A stretch of 64,000 bases of DNA from Sedimenticola thiotaurini (lineage in GTDB: Bacteria > Pseudomonadota > Gammaproteobacteria > Chromatiales > Chromatiaceae). The stretch is taken from positions 106,161 to 170,160 of the forward strand of contig VMRY01000010.1 in the NCBI GenBank assembly GCA_007713595.1, read 5' to 3'. Both the position numbers and the translations under genes were made by a program. Shown here one piece after another: positions 50,136 to 59,094 of the stretch. The notes under the pieces were generated by a model, which saw only the letters and a list, made by a program, of their open reading frames with translations, was not told the DNA's origin and did not search any database. The stretch's first letter is position 1. Each line of letters starts with the position of its first letter.

Positions 50136-50531
50136 TTAGCCCGGCTCATCCGCAAACACCCAACAGCGACTGATAACGTAGGTTAGCGCAGGAATAGTCA
50201 GCACAATAATGGCAAAACCAATCCAGTAATTCAGCGCCAGCTTCTCAGTAACCAGCGCCATGATGGCGATATTGGCAAAGAAACCCGCAAGCGCGGTGAG
50301 CAGGAATTTACTCATTGAACTGATATGGCCGGCACTTGAACCGAACGTCCAGTGATAATGGCCGAGATAACTGACCAGAAAGGCCGTGGAAAAAGCCAAT
50401 GCATTCGATACCACTGGGTTTAGCCCAACCAGCTCGACCCAGCAAAAGAGCGCAACACCATGAAACAGTGTGGCCGCCACACCAACAAGACAAAATCGTG
50501 ACAGCTGCAGAAAAGCATCACGACTCATCAT
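50136..50531 (-). CDS. GtrA-like flippase
   Basis: About 131 residues if started at the ATG at 50531 (MMSRDAFLQLSRFCLVGV), which overlaps the GT2 stop. The track start at 50615 lies inside the GT2 gene and is unlikely. Four hydrophobic helices are seen (CLVGVAATLFHGVALFC, LAFSTAFLVSYLGHYHW, LLTALAGFFANIAIMAL, GFAIIVLTIPALTYVI), the GtrA topology. GtrA proteins flip undecaprenyl-phosphate-glucose or similar donors. Together with the GT2 upstream and the GT39 downstream it completes a Gtr-like cassette. Confidence 0.82.
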   Translation of the reverse strand: MMSRDAFLQLSRFCLVGVAATLFHGVALFCWVELVGLNPVVSNALAFSTAFLVSYLGHYHWTFGSSAGHISSMSKFLLTALAGFFANIAIMALVTEKLALNYWIGFAIIVLTIPALTYVISRCWVFADEPG

Positions 50532-51462
50532 TTCGGGGATCATCTTCGGCGGGTTTATCAACGACATAAAGCGGGCGCTTCTTAACCTCTTCAAAAATCC
50601 GCCCGATATACTCACCCAGAACCCCGAGCGACATTAATTGCACACCACCCAGAAACAGAATGATGACCATGGTTGAAGCGTAACCGGGAATATCCACACC
50701 GAAAAACAGTGTCTTGGTGATAATCATCAGGCCATACAAAAAAGAGAGCAAGGCGATAAACAGGCCAACATAACTCCAAATTCTCAGCGGTATCGTTGAG
50801 AATGAAATAATGCCATCAACAGCCAGCTTCCACAGCCGCTTGAAACTCTGGCTCTCCTGCCCCGCAAAACGCTCGGGGCGGGCATACTCTACCGAGGTCT
50901 GCCGATAACCGACCCAGGCAAAAACACCCTTCATAAAACGTGAACGCTCACGCATCTTTCCGATGGTAGTAACTACCCGCCTGTCCATCAGGCGATAATC
51001 GCCCGCATTGAACGGGATCTTGGTATCCGTCACCAAGTTGAACAGACGGTAATAGAGTTCAGCAGACCAGCGTTTAAACCAGGAATCCATATCACGCAGC
51101 GTGCGGGTCGCATACACAACGTCATACCCCTCGCGCCACTTGGCAATCATCTCGGGGATCAGTTCGGGTGGGTCCTGTAGATCACTGTCAATCGGAATCA
51201 CCACATCCCCGTTGCTGTGGTCAAGCCCGGCGGTCAGGGCAATCTCTTTGCCAAAGTTGCGCGCCAGATTAACCACTACAATCTCAGGCCGTTTGCCGCT
51301 CCACAAAGAGAGCAGTTCCAGGGTCTTATCGCTGCTGCCATCATTAACACAAATGATCTCAAAGCTATCACCCGCCTGCTCCAGAATCGGTATCACCGTG
51401 GTAAAAAACTCCTCGATACCTTCTTCTTCATTATAAAAAGGGGCAACCAGTGATATCTTCAT
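50518..51462 (-). CDS. GT2-family undecaprenyl-phosphate glycosyltransferase (GtrB/ArnC-like)
   Basis: A 314-residue GT2 enzyme. KISLVAPFYNEEEGIEEFF (2-20) and CVNDGSSDKTLELL start the nucleotide-sugar domain; IPIDSDLQDPPELIPEM (90-106) is the DxD-type region; RSRFMKGVFAWVGY is the QRxxW-like motif. Two C-terminal helices (about 228-250 and 265-285) place it in the inner membrane, as in GtrB and ArnC. It makes an undecaprenyl-phosphate sugar donor, which GtrA flips and the GT39 enzyme uses. It is the first gene of the cassette, downstream of the rho terminator on the same strand. Confidence 0.88.
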   Translation of the reverse strand: MKISLVAPFYNEEEGIEEFFTTVIPILEQAGDSFEIICVNDGSSDKTLELLSLWSGKRPEIVVVNLARNFGKEIALTAGLDHSNGDVVIPIDSDLQDPPELIPEMIAKWREGYDVVYATRTLRDMDSWFKRWSAELYYRLFNLVTDTKIPFNAGDYRLMDRRVVTTIGKMRERSRFMKGVFAWVGYRQTSVEYARPERFAGQESQSFKRLWKLAVDGIISFSTIPLRIWSYVGLFIALLSFLYGLMIITKTLFFGVDIPGYASTMVIILFLGGVQLMSLGVLGEYIGRIFEEVKKRPLYVVDKPAEDDPRNDES

Positions 51463-51567
51463 TTGTCGGCTCTTTATTGATTTATGATTTCAACACGCTT
51501 GTGTCTGTCAGACAGACCATTCTGACCGATTCCCCCCCACCCAGGAAACCGTTCCCATGGCATAAGC

Positions 51568-51600
51568 AAAAAAGCCACCTTATCAGAAAGGTGGCTTTTT
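51568..51600 (-). terminator. Intrinsic terminator after rho
   Basis: AAAAAGCCACCTT and AAGGTGGCTTTTTT can pair over a short loop, followed on the minus strand by six T residues. It lies 27 bp after the rho stop and separates rho from the Gtr-like cassette. The arms are symmetrical enough to act on both strands. Confidence 0.92.
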
Positions 51601-51626
51601 AATTCCATCACAACCTTGGGAACAAC

Positions 51627-52883
51627 TCACCCCTTCATCGAGGTGAAGAACTCCTCATTGGTCTTGGTATCCTTGAGCTTGTCGAACAGGAACTCCATCG
51701 CTGCCAGCTCATCCATCGGATGCAGGATCTTGCGCAGAATCCACATCTTCTGCAGCGCATCCGGCTTCATCAACAGATCTTCACGACGGGTACCGGAGCG
51801 GTTGATATTGATCGCCGGGAAGATGCGCTTTTCGGCAATGCGGCGATCCAGATGGATCTCCATGTTACCGGTTCCCTTGAACTCTTCGTAGATCACGTCA
51901 TCCATACGTGAGCCGGTCTCAACCAGTGCTGTGGCGATAATAGTCAGGCTGCCGCCCTCTTCTACATTTCGCGCCGCACCGAAGAAACGCTTAGGACGAT
52001 GCAGTGCGTTAGCATCCACACCACCAGTCAGTACCTTGCCAGATGAAGGGATAACGGTGTTGTAGGCACGGGCCAGACGGGTAATTGAATCCAGCAGGAT
52101 CACCACGTCTTTCTTGTGCTCAACCAGCCGTTTGGCCTTCTCGATCACCATCTCGGCGACCTGCACGTGACGCGCCGCAGGCTCATCGAAGGTGGATGAG
52201 ATCACTTCACCGCGAACTGAACGAGCCATCTCGGTCACCTCTTCCGGGCGCTCATCAATCAGCAGAACGATCAGTTGGGCTTCGGGATGGTTATAGGCGA
52301 TCGACTGGGCAATGTTCTGCATCAGCATGGTCTTACCCGCTTTTGGCGGCGAGACAATCAGGCCACGCTGGCCTTTGCCTATTGGCGCACACAGCTCAAT
52401 GGTACGGGCGGTTATGTCTTCGGTGCTGCCGTTACCCTTTTCGAGATTGAACTTCTCATTCGCAAACAGCGGGGTGAAGTTCTCGAACAGGATCTTGTTC
52501 TTGGCATTTTCCGGCTTGTCATAGTTGATCTCGCTGACTTTGAGCAGCGCGAAGTAGCGCTCGCTCTCTTTCGGCGGACGGATCTTGCCGGAGATGGTAT
52601 CGCCAGTGCGCAGATTGAAACGCCTGATCTGACTGGGTGAGACATAGATGTCATCAGGCCCTGCCAGATAGGAGCTGTCTGCGGCACGTAGAAAGCCAAA
52701 GCCATCCTGCAGGATCTCCAGTACGCCATCTCCACTGATGTCCTCGCCTTTTTTGGCGTGGGCCTTGAGGATAGCGAAGATCAGATCCTGTTTGCGGGAA
52801 CGGGCCATGCCTTCCAGCTTCATGGATTGGGCTAATTCGACCAGTTCAGTAACCGGCATCTTTTTAAGTTCGGTGAGATTCAT
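51627..52883 (-). CDS. rho: Transcription termination factor Rho
   Basis: A 418-residue RNA-dependent ATPase. [21 protein letters not shown] is the start; RNP motif [21 protein letters not shown] (about 60-80), the P-loop PPKAGKTML (about 179-187), and Q-loop and secondary-channel segments follow. The ORF track start at 52988 adds 35 residues upstream; those are unlike any Rho, and the ATG at 52883 matches E. coli Rho (419). RNA binding and termination are opposed by RfaH on the rfb operon, encoded 28 kb away. The leader has a hairpin with a T run (52902-52935). Confidence 0.96.
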   Translation of the reverse strand: MNLTELKKMPVTELVELAQSMKLEGMARSRKQDLIFAILKAHAKKGEDISGDGVLEILQDGFGFLRAADSSYLAGPDDIYVSPSQIRRFNLRTGDTISGKIRPPKESERYFALLKVSEINYDKPENAKNKILFENFTPLFANEKFNLEKGNGSTEDITARTIELCAPIGKGQRGLIVSPPKAGKTMLMQNIAQSIAYNHPEAQLIVLLIDERPEEVTEMARSVRGEVISSTFDEPAARHVQVAEMVIEKAKRLVEHKKDVVILLDSITRLARAYNTVIPSSGKVLTGGVDANALHRPKRFFGAARNVEEGGSLTIIATALVETGSRMDDVIYEEFKGTGNMEIHLDRRIAEKRIFPAININRSGTRREDLLMKPDALQKMWILRKILHPMDELAAMEFLFDKLKDTKTNEEFFTSMKG

Positions 52884-52901
52884 GATGTTATGCGTGATTA
52901 A

Positions 52902-52935
52902 AAAAAGAACGGAACGGGGATTAGATTCCCGTTTG
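52902..52935 (-). promoter_or_regulatory. Possible attenuator hairpin in rho leader
   Basis: On the minus strand, AACGGGAATCTAATCCCCGTT can form a 6-bp stem (AACGGG/CCCGTT), then CCGTTCTTTTTTT follows; an alternative stem AACGG/CCGTT would sit directly against the T run. The structure lies about 20 nt before the rho ATG. E. coli rho is also autoregulated in its leader, by Rho-dependent attenuation; an intrinsic-type hairpin would be a different means. Confidence 0.45.
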
Positions 52936-53052
52936 GAACAGAGTTTATTGGATATTGCTCTGGGGTGATTTGTTTTGGTTTTAAGCACTCACGGGAGGGC
53001 TATGTGTGAATTCTAGCACCATCCCGGAGTACGTCCAGTATTAATTTCGTTT

Positions 53053-53379
53053 TCAGAGATTGCTATCGATAAAGGCAATGAGTTGAGATTTGGATACCGC
53101 ACCCACTTTCGTGGCTTCCACTTCGCCATCTTTAAACAGCATCAGCGTGGGAATACCACGGATACCGTAACGTGGCGGCGTATTAGGGTTATCATCAATA
53201 TTCAGCTTTGCGACCTTGATCTTGCCAGCGTATTCACCGGTGATCTCGTCCAGTACCGGGGCGATCATCTTGCATGGGCCGCACCACTCTGCCCAGTAAT
53301 CGACCAATACTGGCAGCTCAGATTTTAAAACTTCGGCTTCAAAATTATCATCGGTTACATGAACAATCTGTTCACTCAC
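53053..53379 (-). CDS. trxA: Thioredoxin 1
   Basis: A 108-residue thioredoxin. [15 protein letters not shown] holds the WCGPC redox site (about residue 30), followed by [21 protein letters not shown] with the cis-proline. The track start at 53394 is probably five codons too long: a GTG at 53379 has GGAG 7 nt upstream and aligns [13 protein letters not shown] with E. coli MSDKIIHLTDDSF. It reduces protein disulfides with thioredoxin reductase. It lies upstream of rho and divergent from rhlB, the arrangement seen in E. coli. Confidence 0.94.
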   Translation of the reverse strand: MSEQIVHVTDDNFEAEVLKSELPVLVDYWAEWCGPCKMIAPVLDEITGEYAGKIKVAKLNIDDNPNTPPRYGIRGIPTLMLFKDGEVEATKVGAVSKSQLIAFIDSNL

Positions 53380-53562
53380 TAGCATTCTCCACAAGATTCA
53401 GTTGGGATATCACACCATAATGTACAAAGCAGCTGTGGTGCATATCATTTAAGTACGGGAACTGTTGTTATTCGAATCCCCAGACAGCGGGATCTATTTG
53501 ATCCCAATATTTTGACCATTTCAAGTCCAAACCATCAGGAAATTACTGTATCCTAGCGTCCC

Positions 53563-54918
53563 ATGACAGATAAACACCTCACGGACACCCGTTTTGACAG
53601 CCTTGCGCTGTGCAAAGAACTCACTCAAGGCATTGACGACACAGGCTTTTCTTTCTGCACACCAATCCAGGCAGAGACCCTACCCATTGCGTTAAAAGGA
53701 ATGGACGTCGCCGGTCAGGCGCAGACAGGAACTGGTAAAACGGCCGCATTTCTACTCGCCACCTATCAGTACCTGCTAAGCAATCCGGCCAAAGAAGAGC
53801 GAAAACTGAACCAACCCCGGGCACTTATTGTCGCCCCAACACGCGAATTAGCCATCCAAATTCATAAAGATGCCGAGTCTCTGGGCAAATATAGCGGACT
53901 AAAACTGGGACTGGTTTATGGTGGCACCGGGTACGAGCAGCAGCGTCAACAGCTGGAAGACGGCGTTGATATTCTGATCGGCACACCGGGTCGACTGATT
54001 GATTACCTGAAACAGCACATTTACAACCTGAAGGCGATTCAAGTTGTGGTGATGGATGAGGCCGATCGCATGTTCGATCTTGGTTTCATCAAAGACATCC
54101 GCTTCATGCTGCGCCGCTGCCCGCCACCGCAAGAGCGGCTGGGCCTGCTCTTCTCTGCAACGCTCTCATTCCGCGTGCTGGAGTTGGCCTATGAACACAT
54201 GAACAACCCCACCACAATCAAGATTGAAACCGATAAGGTCAACGCTAACAAGGTCAAGCAGGTCTGTTACATGACCGCCAATGACGAAAAAATCTCGTTA
54301 CTGCTCGGGCTGTTAAAGAAGATGGACGCCCACCGCACCATTGTATTCGTTAACACCAAGCGGGGTGCCGATCTGGTCTGGGGCTACCTGGAAGGCAACG
54401 GCATTGGTGCCGCCGTCATCTCAGGTGATGTACCGCAGAAAAAGCGCATGCGTCTGCTGAGTGATTTCCAGGAAGGCAAACTTCCCGTACTGGTTGCCAC
54501 CGATGTAGCCGCACGCGGACTGCATATCCCGGATGTATCACACGTATTCAATTTTGATCTACCCGACGACGCGGAAGATTACGTGCACCGTATTGGCCGT
54601 ACCGCACGTGCCGGTGCCAGCGGCGATGCTATCAGCTTTGCCTGTGAGACCCACGCCTTCTCCCTGCCCGATATTGAGGCTTACATTGGCCACCGTATCC
54701 CCATGGAACCGGTGACAGCCGAAATACTGGCAGAGGTCGACCCCAAGAGCCGTATCATTCCTGATCGGCCTGATCGCGACAAACGGCGCGGCAACAGCAG
54801 TCGCCCACCCCGTAAATCAAACTCTGCAGCGAGCAGCCCAACTGAAAGCAGCGGTGACGCTGCCAACAAAAAACGTCGTCGCAGAAGAAAACCGAAGCCC
54901 GCCACCACCTCCGAATAG
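53563..54918 (+). CDS. rhlB: ATP-dependent RNA helicase RhlB
   Basis: A 451-residue DEAD-box helicase. [18 protein letters not shown] (Q motif), [13 protein letters not shown] (motif I), [25 protein letters not shown] (DEAD), LLFSATLS (SAT) and [18 protein letters not shown] (motif VI) are all in order. The C-terminal tail is basic and low in complexity ([14 protein letters not shown]...KKRRRRRKP). RhlB works in the RNA degradosome. The divergent trxA promoter region lies 183 bp upstream. A GGGATC-TATTT-GATCCC hairpin at 53489-53505 lies in that gap. Confidence 0.94.
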   Translation: MTDKHLTDTRFDSLALCKELTQGIDDTGFSFCTPIQAETLPIALKGMDVAGQAQTGTGKTAAFLLATYQYLLSNPAKEERKLNQPRALIVAPTRELAIQIHKDAESLGKYSGLKLGLVYGGTGYEQQRQQLEDGVDILIGTPGRLIDYLKQHIYNLKAIQVVVMDEADRMFDLGFIKDIRFMLRRCPPPQERLGLLFSATLSFRVLELAYEHMNNPTTIKIETDKVNANKVKQVCYMTANDEKISLLLGLLKKMDAHRTIVFVNTKRGADLVWGYLEGNGIGAAVISGDVPQKKRMRLLSDFQEGKLPVLVATDVAARGLHIPDVSHVFNFDLPDDAEDYVHRIGRTARAGASGDAISFACETHAFSLPDIEAYIGHRIPMEPVTAEILAEVDPKSRIIPDRPDRDKRRGNSSRPPRKSNSAASSPTESSGDAANKKRRRRRKPKPATTSE

Positions 54919-54921
54919 CGC

Positions 54922-55293
54922 ATGGACCTGCAAGTCACCAACAAGTGCAGTCGCTGCATAAAATCCATCTGCTGTACCTATACCACTGAAGCGCTGGGCG
55001 TTACGCCCCGCGCCAAGGCCGATTTCGATCACCTACTTTGGCAGGTTTCACATGAAGGTGTGGAGCTCTACAAAGATGAAGGTGATTGGTATCTGATGTT
55101 TATTGGCCGCTGTGAGCATCTGCAAGAAGGCGGTGCCTGTGGTATTTATGATGCGCGACCTCAGATCTGCCGCGACTATGAGAACGACTGGTGCGAATAC
55201 GATGCGCCCGCCGAGGAGGGGTTTGAACTGCACTTCCGCAACTACGCTGAACTACTGAGTTACTGCAAAAAGCGCTTCAAGACTTGGAGTTAA
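54922..55293 (+). CDS. YkgJ-family cysteine cluster protein
   Basis: A 123-residue cysteine-rich protein. CSRCIKSICCTYTTE (9-23) provides four cysteines, and CEHLQEGGACGIYDARPQICRDYENDWC (about 64-91) adds four more. This is the YkgJ/CxxCxxCC zinc- or iron-cluster-binding family, whose role is not settled. It starts 3 bp after the rhlB stop, so it is likely cotranscribed. No signal peptide or membrane helix. Confidence 0.83.
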   Translation: MDLQVTNKCSRCIKSICCTYTTEALGVTPRAKADFDHLLWQVSHEGVELYKDEGDWYLMFIGRCEHLQEGGACGIYDARPQICRDYENDWCEYDAPAEEGFELHFRNYAELLSYCKKRFKTWS

Positions 55294-55327
55294 TGATTCC
55301 AGTCGCCTAGCTCGAACCGGCGCTATT

Positions 55328-55358
55328 GTAGGTTGGGCTGAGCGTAGCGAAGCCCAAC
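55328..55358 (+). repeat. REP-like element, copy 1
   Basis: GTAG followed by GTTGGGCT, an 11-bp middle and AGCCCAAC forms a 31-bp element: a GTAG head and an 8-bp perfect inverted repeat. This is the shape of REP sequences mobilised by REP-associated transposases. Copy 2 lies inverted 103 bp away. Confidence 0.8.
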
Positions 55359-55461
55359 ACCTCCACATCACTCGCCATATTCACCATCCGTTAACGATCG
55401 CTCTAAACACCCATCTTGATCAAGCATGCCGTTTGGGGATGTACTGGTGAATAGCTTGATC

Positions 55462-55492
55462 GTTGGGCTTTACTTTGTTCACCCCAACCTAC
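55462..55492 (-). repeat. REP-like element, copy 2 (inverted)
   Basis: On the minus strand this reads GTAG, GTTGGGGT, an 11-bp middle and AGCCCAAC. It matches copy 1 in its head and arms, with one change in the left arm and several in the loop. The two copies in opposite orientation make a BIME-like pair between the YkgJ-type gene and yrfG. Confidence 0.78.
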
Positions 55493-55506
55493 GTCAATAA
55501 AAACAA

Positions 55507-56157
55507 CTAGGGTAAAATCTCCGAAAAATCATGAATGGCCACAAAACCGCCGGGCTCCCGCACGGGTCCTTTGGTATCGGGATAGAGCACCCGTATCAAG
55601 TAGCCCATGCCGTAGTCCCGCGCTGACTCCAAGACCGACTGACTGTCATCCACAAACAACGTGCGCTGTTTTTCAAACGACTCCACCTGCTGCAACTTAG
55701 CCCAGAAGCCGCGATGCTCTTTCGGCAACCCCAGATCATGGGAACAGATAACCGCATCAAAATAGCCATGCAGCTTGGTCCGTTCCATCTTCAGTCCCAG
55801 CGCCTTTTGATGGGCATTGGTGACCAGCACAACCCGCTTCTCCAATGCCGTAACTGCCTTAAGAAAATCAATCACATGGGGATGAACCGCAATCAGATGA
55901 TCCACTTCAGCCTTCAGTAGGGCGATATCCAGTCCCAGCTCCCGACTCCAGTGATCAACGCAGTACCACTCCAGCGTCCCCTCCACACTGCGGTAACGCT
56001 TCGCCAGCTCATCCTTGGCCTCATTAATTGAACAGCCCTGACGCTCGGCAAACCGGCGCGGTACATGCTCCAGCCAGAAATAGTTATCAAAATGGAGGTC
56101 CAGCAGGGTGCCATCCATATCCAGCAGGATCGTATCAATTTGGTTCCAGTCAATCAT
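55507..56157 (-). CDS. yrfG: HAD-family nucleotidase (YrfG-type)
   Basis: A 216-residue HAD phosphatase. ILLDMDGTLLDLHFDNYFWLEHV (10-32) holds the DxDGT nucleophile, VVLVTNAHQKALGLKM (motif II, Thr) and TLFVDDSQSVLESARDYG (motif IV) follow. DNYFWLEHVPRRFAERQG is characteristic of YrfG, which dephosphorylates GMP and IMP. It is divergent from nudE (49 bp between starts), an arrangement similar to the nudE-yrfG neighbourhood in E. coli. It begins at MIDWNQIDTI, normal for the family. Confidence 0.86.
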   Translation of the reverse strand: MIDWNQIDTILLDMDGTLLDLHFDNYFWLEHVPRRFAERQGCSINEAKDELAKRYRSVEGTLEWYCVDHWSRELGLDIALLKAEVDHLIAVHPHVIDFLKAVTALEKRVVLVTNAHQKALGLKMERTKLHGYFDAVICSHDLGLPKEHRGFWAKLQQVESFEKQRTLFVDDSQSVLESARDYGMGYLIRVLYPDTKGPVREPGGFVAIHDFSEILP

Positions 56158-56206
56158 AGGGTAAAGTTACAGTGGAACCCGACCCGATAGCAACAGAAGA
56201 AACAGC

Positions 56207-56761
56207 ATGCCCAAGCCACCTGAGATCAAAGCCCGCAGAACACTGAATGAAACCGGTGTTTTTCACATTGAAGAGATCGACCTGGAATTTTCCAACGGAG
56301 AGCAGCGCACCTATCAGCGCGTCGTGGGCTCTGATGAGGGAGCCGTGCTGGTTGTCCCGCTGCTGGATGAAAACACCCTGCTGCTGATTCGTGAATACGC
56401 CGCCGGGGTTAATCAGTATGAACTGGCCTTTCCGAAGGGACATATTGAAAAAGGCGAGGATGTCCTGAGCGCCGCAAATCGTGAGATGCAGGAAGAGACC
56501 GGCTATGCCGCCCGGCAGCTGGAACTCCTCTCATCGGTCAGCGTGGCACCCGGTTATATCTTCCATACGACCCACATTGTCCTGGCCAGCGATCTCTATC
56601 CACAGCGACTGGCCGGTGACGAACCTGAAGAGATCGAGGTTGTCCCCTGGAAACTCAGCGCGTTCAGGCAACTACTCGAACAACCCGACTTTACCGAGGC
56701 TCGTTCGCAACTGGCCCTGTTTCTGGCCCGTGACAAGCTACAAAGCAAGACAATAGAGTAA
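56207..56761 (+). CDS. nudE: ADP compounds hydrolase NudE
   Basis: A 184-residue Nudix hydrolase. The Nudix box reads GHIEKGEDVLSAANREMQEE followed by TGY, a full GX5EX7REUXEEXGU match (about residues 84-106). NELAFPKG-type and ARRTLNETGVFHIEEIDLEF segments match NudE, which acts on ADP-ribose, Ap3A and NADH. It is divergent from yrfG, as in enterics. It ends at 56761 and the DUF4124 gene ends at 56762 on the opposite strand, so the two are convergent without a gap. Confidence 0.88.
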   Translation: MPKPPEIKARRTLNETGVFHIEEIDLEFSNGEQRTYQRVVGSDEGAVLVVPLLDENTLLLIREYAAGVNQYELAFPKGHIEKGEDVLSAANREMQEETGYAARQLELLSSVSVAPGYIFHTTHIVLASDLYPQRLAGDEPEEIEVVPWKLSAFRQLLEQPDFTEARSQLALFLARDKLQSKTIE

Positions 56762-57211
56762 TCAACGACAGAACTGGCGCAAGTAATCCTGCTGCTCACG
56801 ACGCTGCTGACGCAAGCGCTCACCCCTCGCCGGCTTATAGCCTTTGCGCAGCGCCCACTCAATCTTTTCGATACGCTGGCGTGCTTTCCAGCAAGCCTTC
56901 TCCTGACGGGCACTCTCCCGGGCCAGTTGACTCTTTTGCCGCGGTCTTTTGCGCGCCTGCGTTTTTCTTTTATCCGGCTTCGACTCTGGCGTAGTAATCC
57001 ACTCCGTGGCACGAACATCCAGCTCCAACTCAACCCCTTCAGCACACGGCATCTGCTGAAAAAGCACAGCACCGGAAGCATCCGGACAGCGGTACACACT
57101 CGCAAGAGTCGCCAAGGGGAAAAAAGCCGTCATATAAATCGTGATCCAGCACACAATCGAACGGATTGTTACCTTACCTATAGCCCATTTTTGACGCTGT
57201 AAATGAATCAT
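56762..57211 (-). CDS. DUF4124-domain protein, exported
   Basis: A 149-residue protein with a hydrophobic segment near residues 17-37 (SIVCWITIYMTAFFPLATLASVYRC), most likely a signal peptide or anchor. VYRCPDASGAVLFQQMPCAEG follows, the N-terminal part of a DUF4124 domain. The second half is very basic (KRKTQARKRPRQKSQL) with a cysteine near the C-terminus. Such proteins are periplasmic and their role is unknown. The gene is divergent from the GGDEF gene, with a palindrome in the 72-bp gap. Confidence 0.78.
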   Translation of the reverse strand: MIHLQRQKWAIGKVTIRSIVCWITIYMTAFFPLATLASVYRCPDASGAVLFQQMPCAEGVELELDVRATEWITTPESKPDKRKTQARKRPRQKSQLARESARQEKACWKARQRIEKIEWALRKGYKPARGERLRQQRREQQDYLRQFCR

Positions 57212-57236
57212 CCATGATTCTCCTATCTATACTGTT

Positions 57237-57267
57237 GTCACATACTGTGACTGGAAGAAACTGTGAC
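57237..57267. promoter_or_regulatory. GTCACA-TAC-TGTGAC palindrome in divergent promoter region
   Basis: GTCACATACTGTGAC is a perfect 6-bp inverted repeat with a 3-bp spacer (57237-57251), and TGTGAC recurs 16 bp further on (57262-57267). It lies between the divergent DUF4124 and GGDEF genes. The repeat is close to a CRP half site but does not fit the CRP spacing. It is a candidate operator for one or both genes. Confidence 0.5.
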
Positions 57268-57283
57268 TCGGGGTATGATGTAG

Positions 57284-58453
57284 ATGGAAACACTAAAGCC
57301 CAACCGTGGATGGTCGAAAGCTAACACTATGCCAAAAACACCGAGCGCCCCATCTCCCAGTGATCTGACATTTATAAACCGTCAGCTGAAGCAGCAGCTG
57401 AAGACACTGACGCGAGAGGCCAGTCATAATGAGCAGGTACTCAAGCGCTTCCATGACCGCGAGCTGACCCTACTGGCAACGGAGACCCTGCCCGAGCTTC
57501 TCAGCTGCCTGGTTGATGGCATGAAATCCTCCTTCGATCTCCCCTATATAAAACTGGTTCTTAATGATCCCGACCATGAACTGAGACACCTCTTGCTCCA
57601 CTCAGGCATTGAGCCTGACAGCTTACCGGATATCCGCTTTGTCGATCAGGTAGCACTGTTCTCACCCAAGCTCTCTCGTTACAAAAGCCCATGGCTTGGG
57701 CCCTTCATTAGCGATGATCATGATCAGCTTTTTCCCGAGGCTGCATTACTTAAAAGTATCGCCATCTTGCCCATGCTACGGCGCAGCAAACTGGTTGGAT
57801 TTATCGGACTCGGCAGTCATGATCGAAACCGTTTCACGCGTCATCATGCCAGTGACTTCCTGAATCGACTGGCCACCATCAGCGCCATATGCCTGGAAAA
57901 TACCGCTAATCGGGAACACCTAGTTGTAGCCGGACTGACTGACGCATTGACCGGACTGCATAATCGCCGTTATCTAGACCGCCGCCTTGAAGAAGAGGTC
58001 ACACGGGCACTGCGCTACCAACACCCACTCAGCTGCCTGTTTATCGATGCAGATCATTTCAAGCGCATCAATGACACGCACGGACACGGCGCTGGCGACA
58101 GTGTGTTGCGCGAAATAGCTCTTCGAGTCAAAGAGTGCTTGCGTGCCTCTGATATCGCCACCCGCTTCGGCGGGGAGGAGTTTGCCCTCCTGTTACCCCA
58201 AACCGATGCCAGTGAGGCCTGCACGCTGGCTGAACGTATTCGCCACCGCATCCAGGATAAACCGATCGCCATACACGGCGGCGGAACTGTCTCGGTTACC
58301 GTCTCTATCGGCGTAGCCCCCATGCGCTTTGAACAAAACGCCAATACAGAAAGCGTAAGCAAAACACTTCTGGACGAGGCAGACAGATCACTCTATATCG
58401 CTAAATCCTCCGGTCGCAATCGCGTCCAGCTGACAGAAGAAGAGGCGGAATAA
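57284..58453 (+). CDS. Diguanylate cyclase with DUF484/GAF-like sensor domain
   Basis: A 389-residue protein. Residues about 29-200 resemble a DUF484/GAF-like domain (FINRQLKQQLKTLTREASHNEQVL, with a coiled-coil lead-in), and about 225-385 form a GGDEF domain. The active site is RFGGEEFALLLP, and an inhibitory I-site RASD lies exactly five residues before GGEEF. It should make c-di-GMP and be feedback-inhibited. No membrane helix is seen, so the sensor is cytosolic and probably binds a small ligand. The start is the track ATG; the ATG at 57329 is an alternative. Confidence 0.86.
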   Translation: METLKPNRGWSKANTMPKTPSAPSPSDLTFINRQLKQQLKTLTREASHNEQVLKRFHDRELTLLATETLPELLSCLVDGMKSSFDLPYIKLVLNDPDHELRHLLLHSGIEPDSLPDIRFVDQVALFSPKLSRYKSPWLGPFISDDHDQLFPEAALLKSIAILPMLRRSKLVGFIGLGSHDRNRFTRHHASDFLNRLATISAICLENTANREHLVVAGLTDALTGLHNRRYLDRRLEEEVTRALRYQHPLSCLFIDADHFKRINDTHGHGAGDSVLREIALRVKECLRASDIATRFGGEEFALLLPQTDASEACTLAERIRHRIQDKPIAIHGGGTVSVTVSIGVAPMRFEQNANTESVSKTLLDEADRSLYIAKSSGRNRVQLTEEEAE

Positions 58454-58652
58454 AATCTGGCCAATAGAATGCCGCCTTTACGCGATGTTATAACGTCGAA
58501 AAAGGCAGTTTAACTGTAAGCGATATCTGAAACCGCGTACGTCACAGCAAGGGATCGGAAAAAGATAAATCTAACCGGCAACCCGTGTAACCAATAACTG
58601 GCCTTCTCGGGAAAAGTCGGCGTTGAATACTTTTAAAAGGGAGATTTGCTTG

Positions 58653-59033
58653 TTACTTGTCTTTAAGTAGCGATGCCAAGTCAGCAAACGGATTGTGTGT
58701 CGCGCCCTGTTGTTTTGACTCACCCGATGCAGAGCCATACTCTGAATCAATATAGCGGGAGTGTTCATTGTCATGACAGTAGAGGCAGAGCAGTTCCCAG
58801 TTACTCCCATCCAGTGGATTATTATCATGATTGTGATCACGATGATGAACCGTCAGCTCTCGTAGATTCTCCCGCGTGAATTCCCGCGCACAGCGACCAC
58901 AAACCCACGGATACAGCTTCAGGGCGCGTTCGCGATAGCCCTTGTCACGCTCGTCACGATTGCGCCGCGCCTCTGCAACAACAGCGTCGAGTCTCTTCTT
59001 TGAATCTTCTTTTGAAGGCATGGTTTGGCTCAC
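58653..59033 (-). CDS. yajD: HNH nuclease family protein YajD-like
   Basis: A 126-residue HNH protein. YPWVCGRCAREFTRENLREL gives a CxxC zinc pair, TVHHRDHNHDNN the first two HNH residues, and SNWELLCLYCHDNEHSRY the last motif with another CxxC. This is nearly identical in layout to E. coli YajD, whose function is unproven. A start at the second Met (MPSKED) is possible. The promoter region upstream (59095-59133) holds phased direct repeats. Confidence 0.86.
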   Translation of the reverse strand: MSQTMPSKEDSKKRLDAVVAEARRNRDERDKGYRERALKLYPWVCGRCAREFTRENLRELTVHHRDHNHDNNPLDGSNWELLCLYCHDNEHSRYIDSEYGSASGESKQQGATHNPFADLASLLKDK

Positions 59034-59094
59034 TCCGCAAATGCCACAAATCCATTCATCAGTGTAGCTGATTTATCATCATATACGCATTAAT

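Noticed and set aside
58471-58510. Terminator after the GGDEF gene
   Set aside because: A hairpin (GCCTTT...AAAGGC) can be drawn, but the stem is short and no T run follows.
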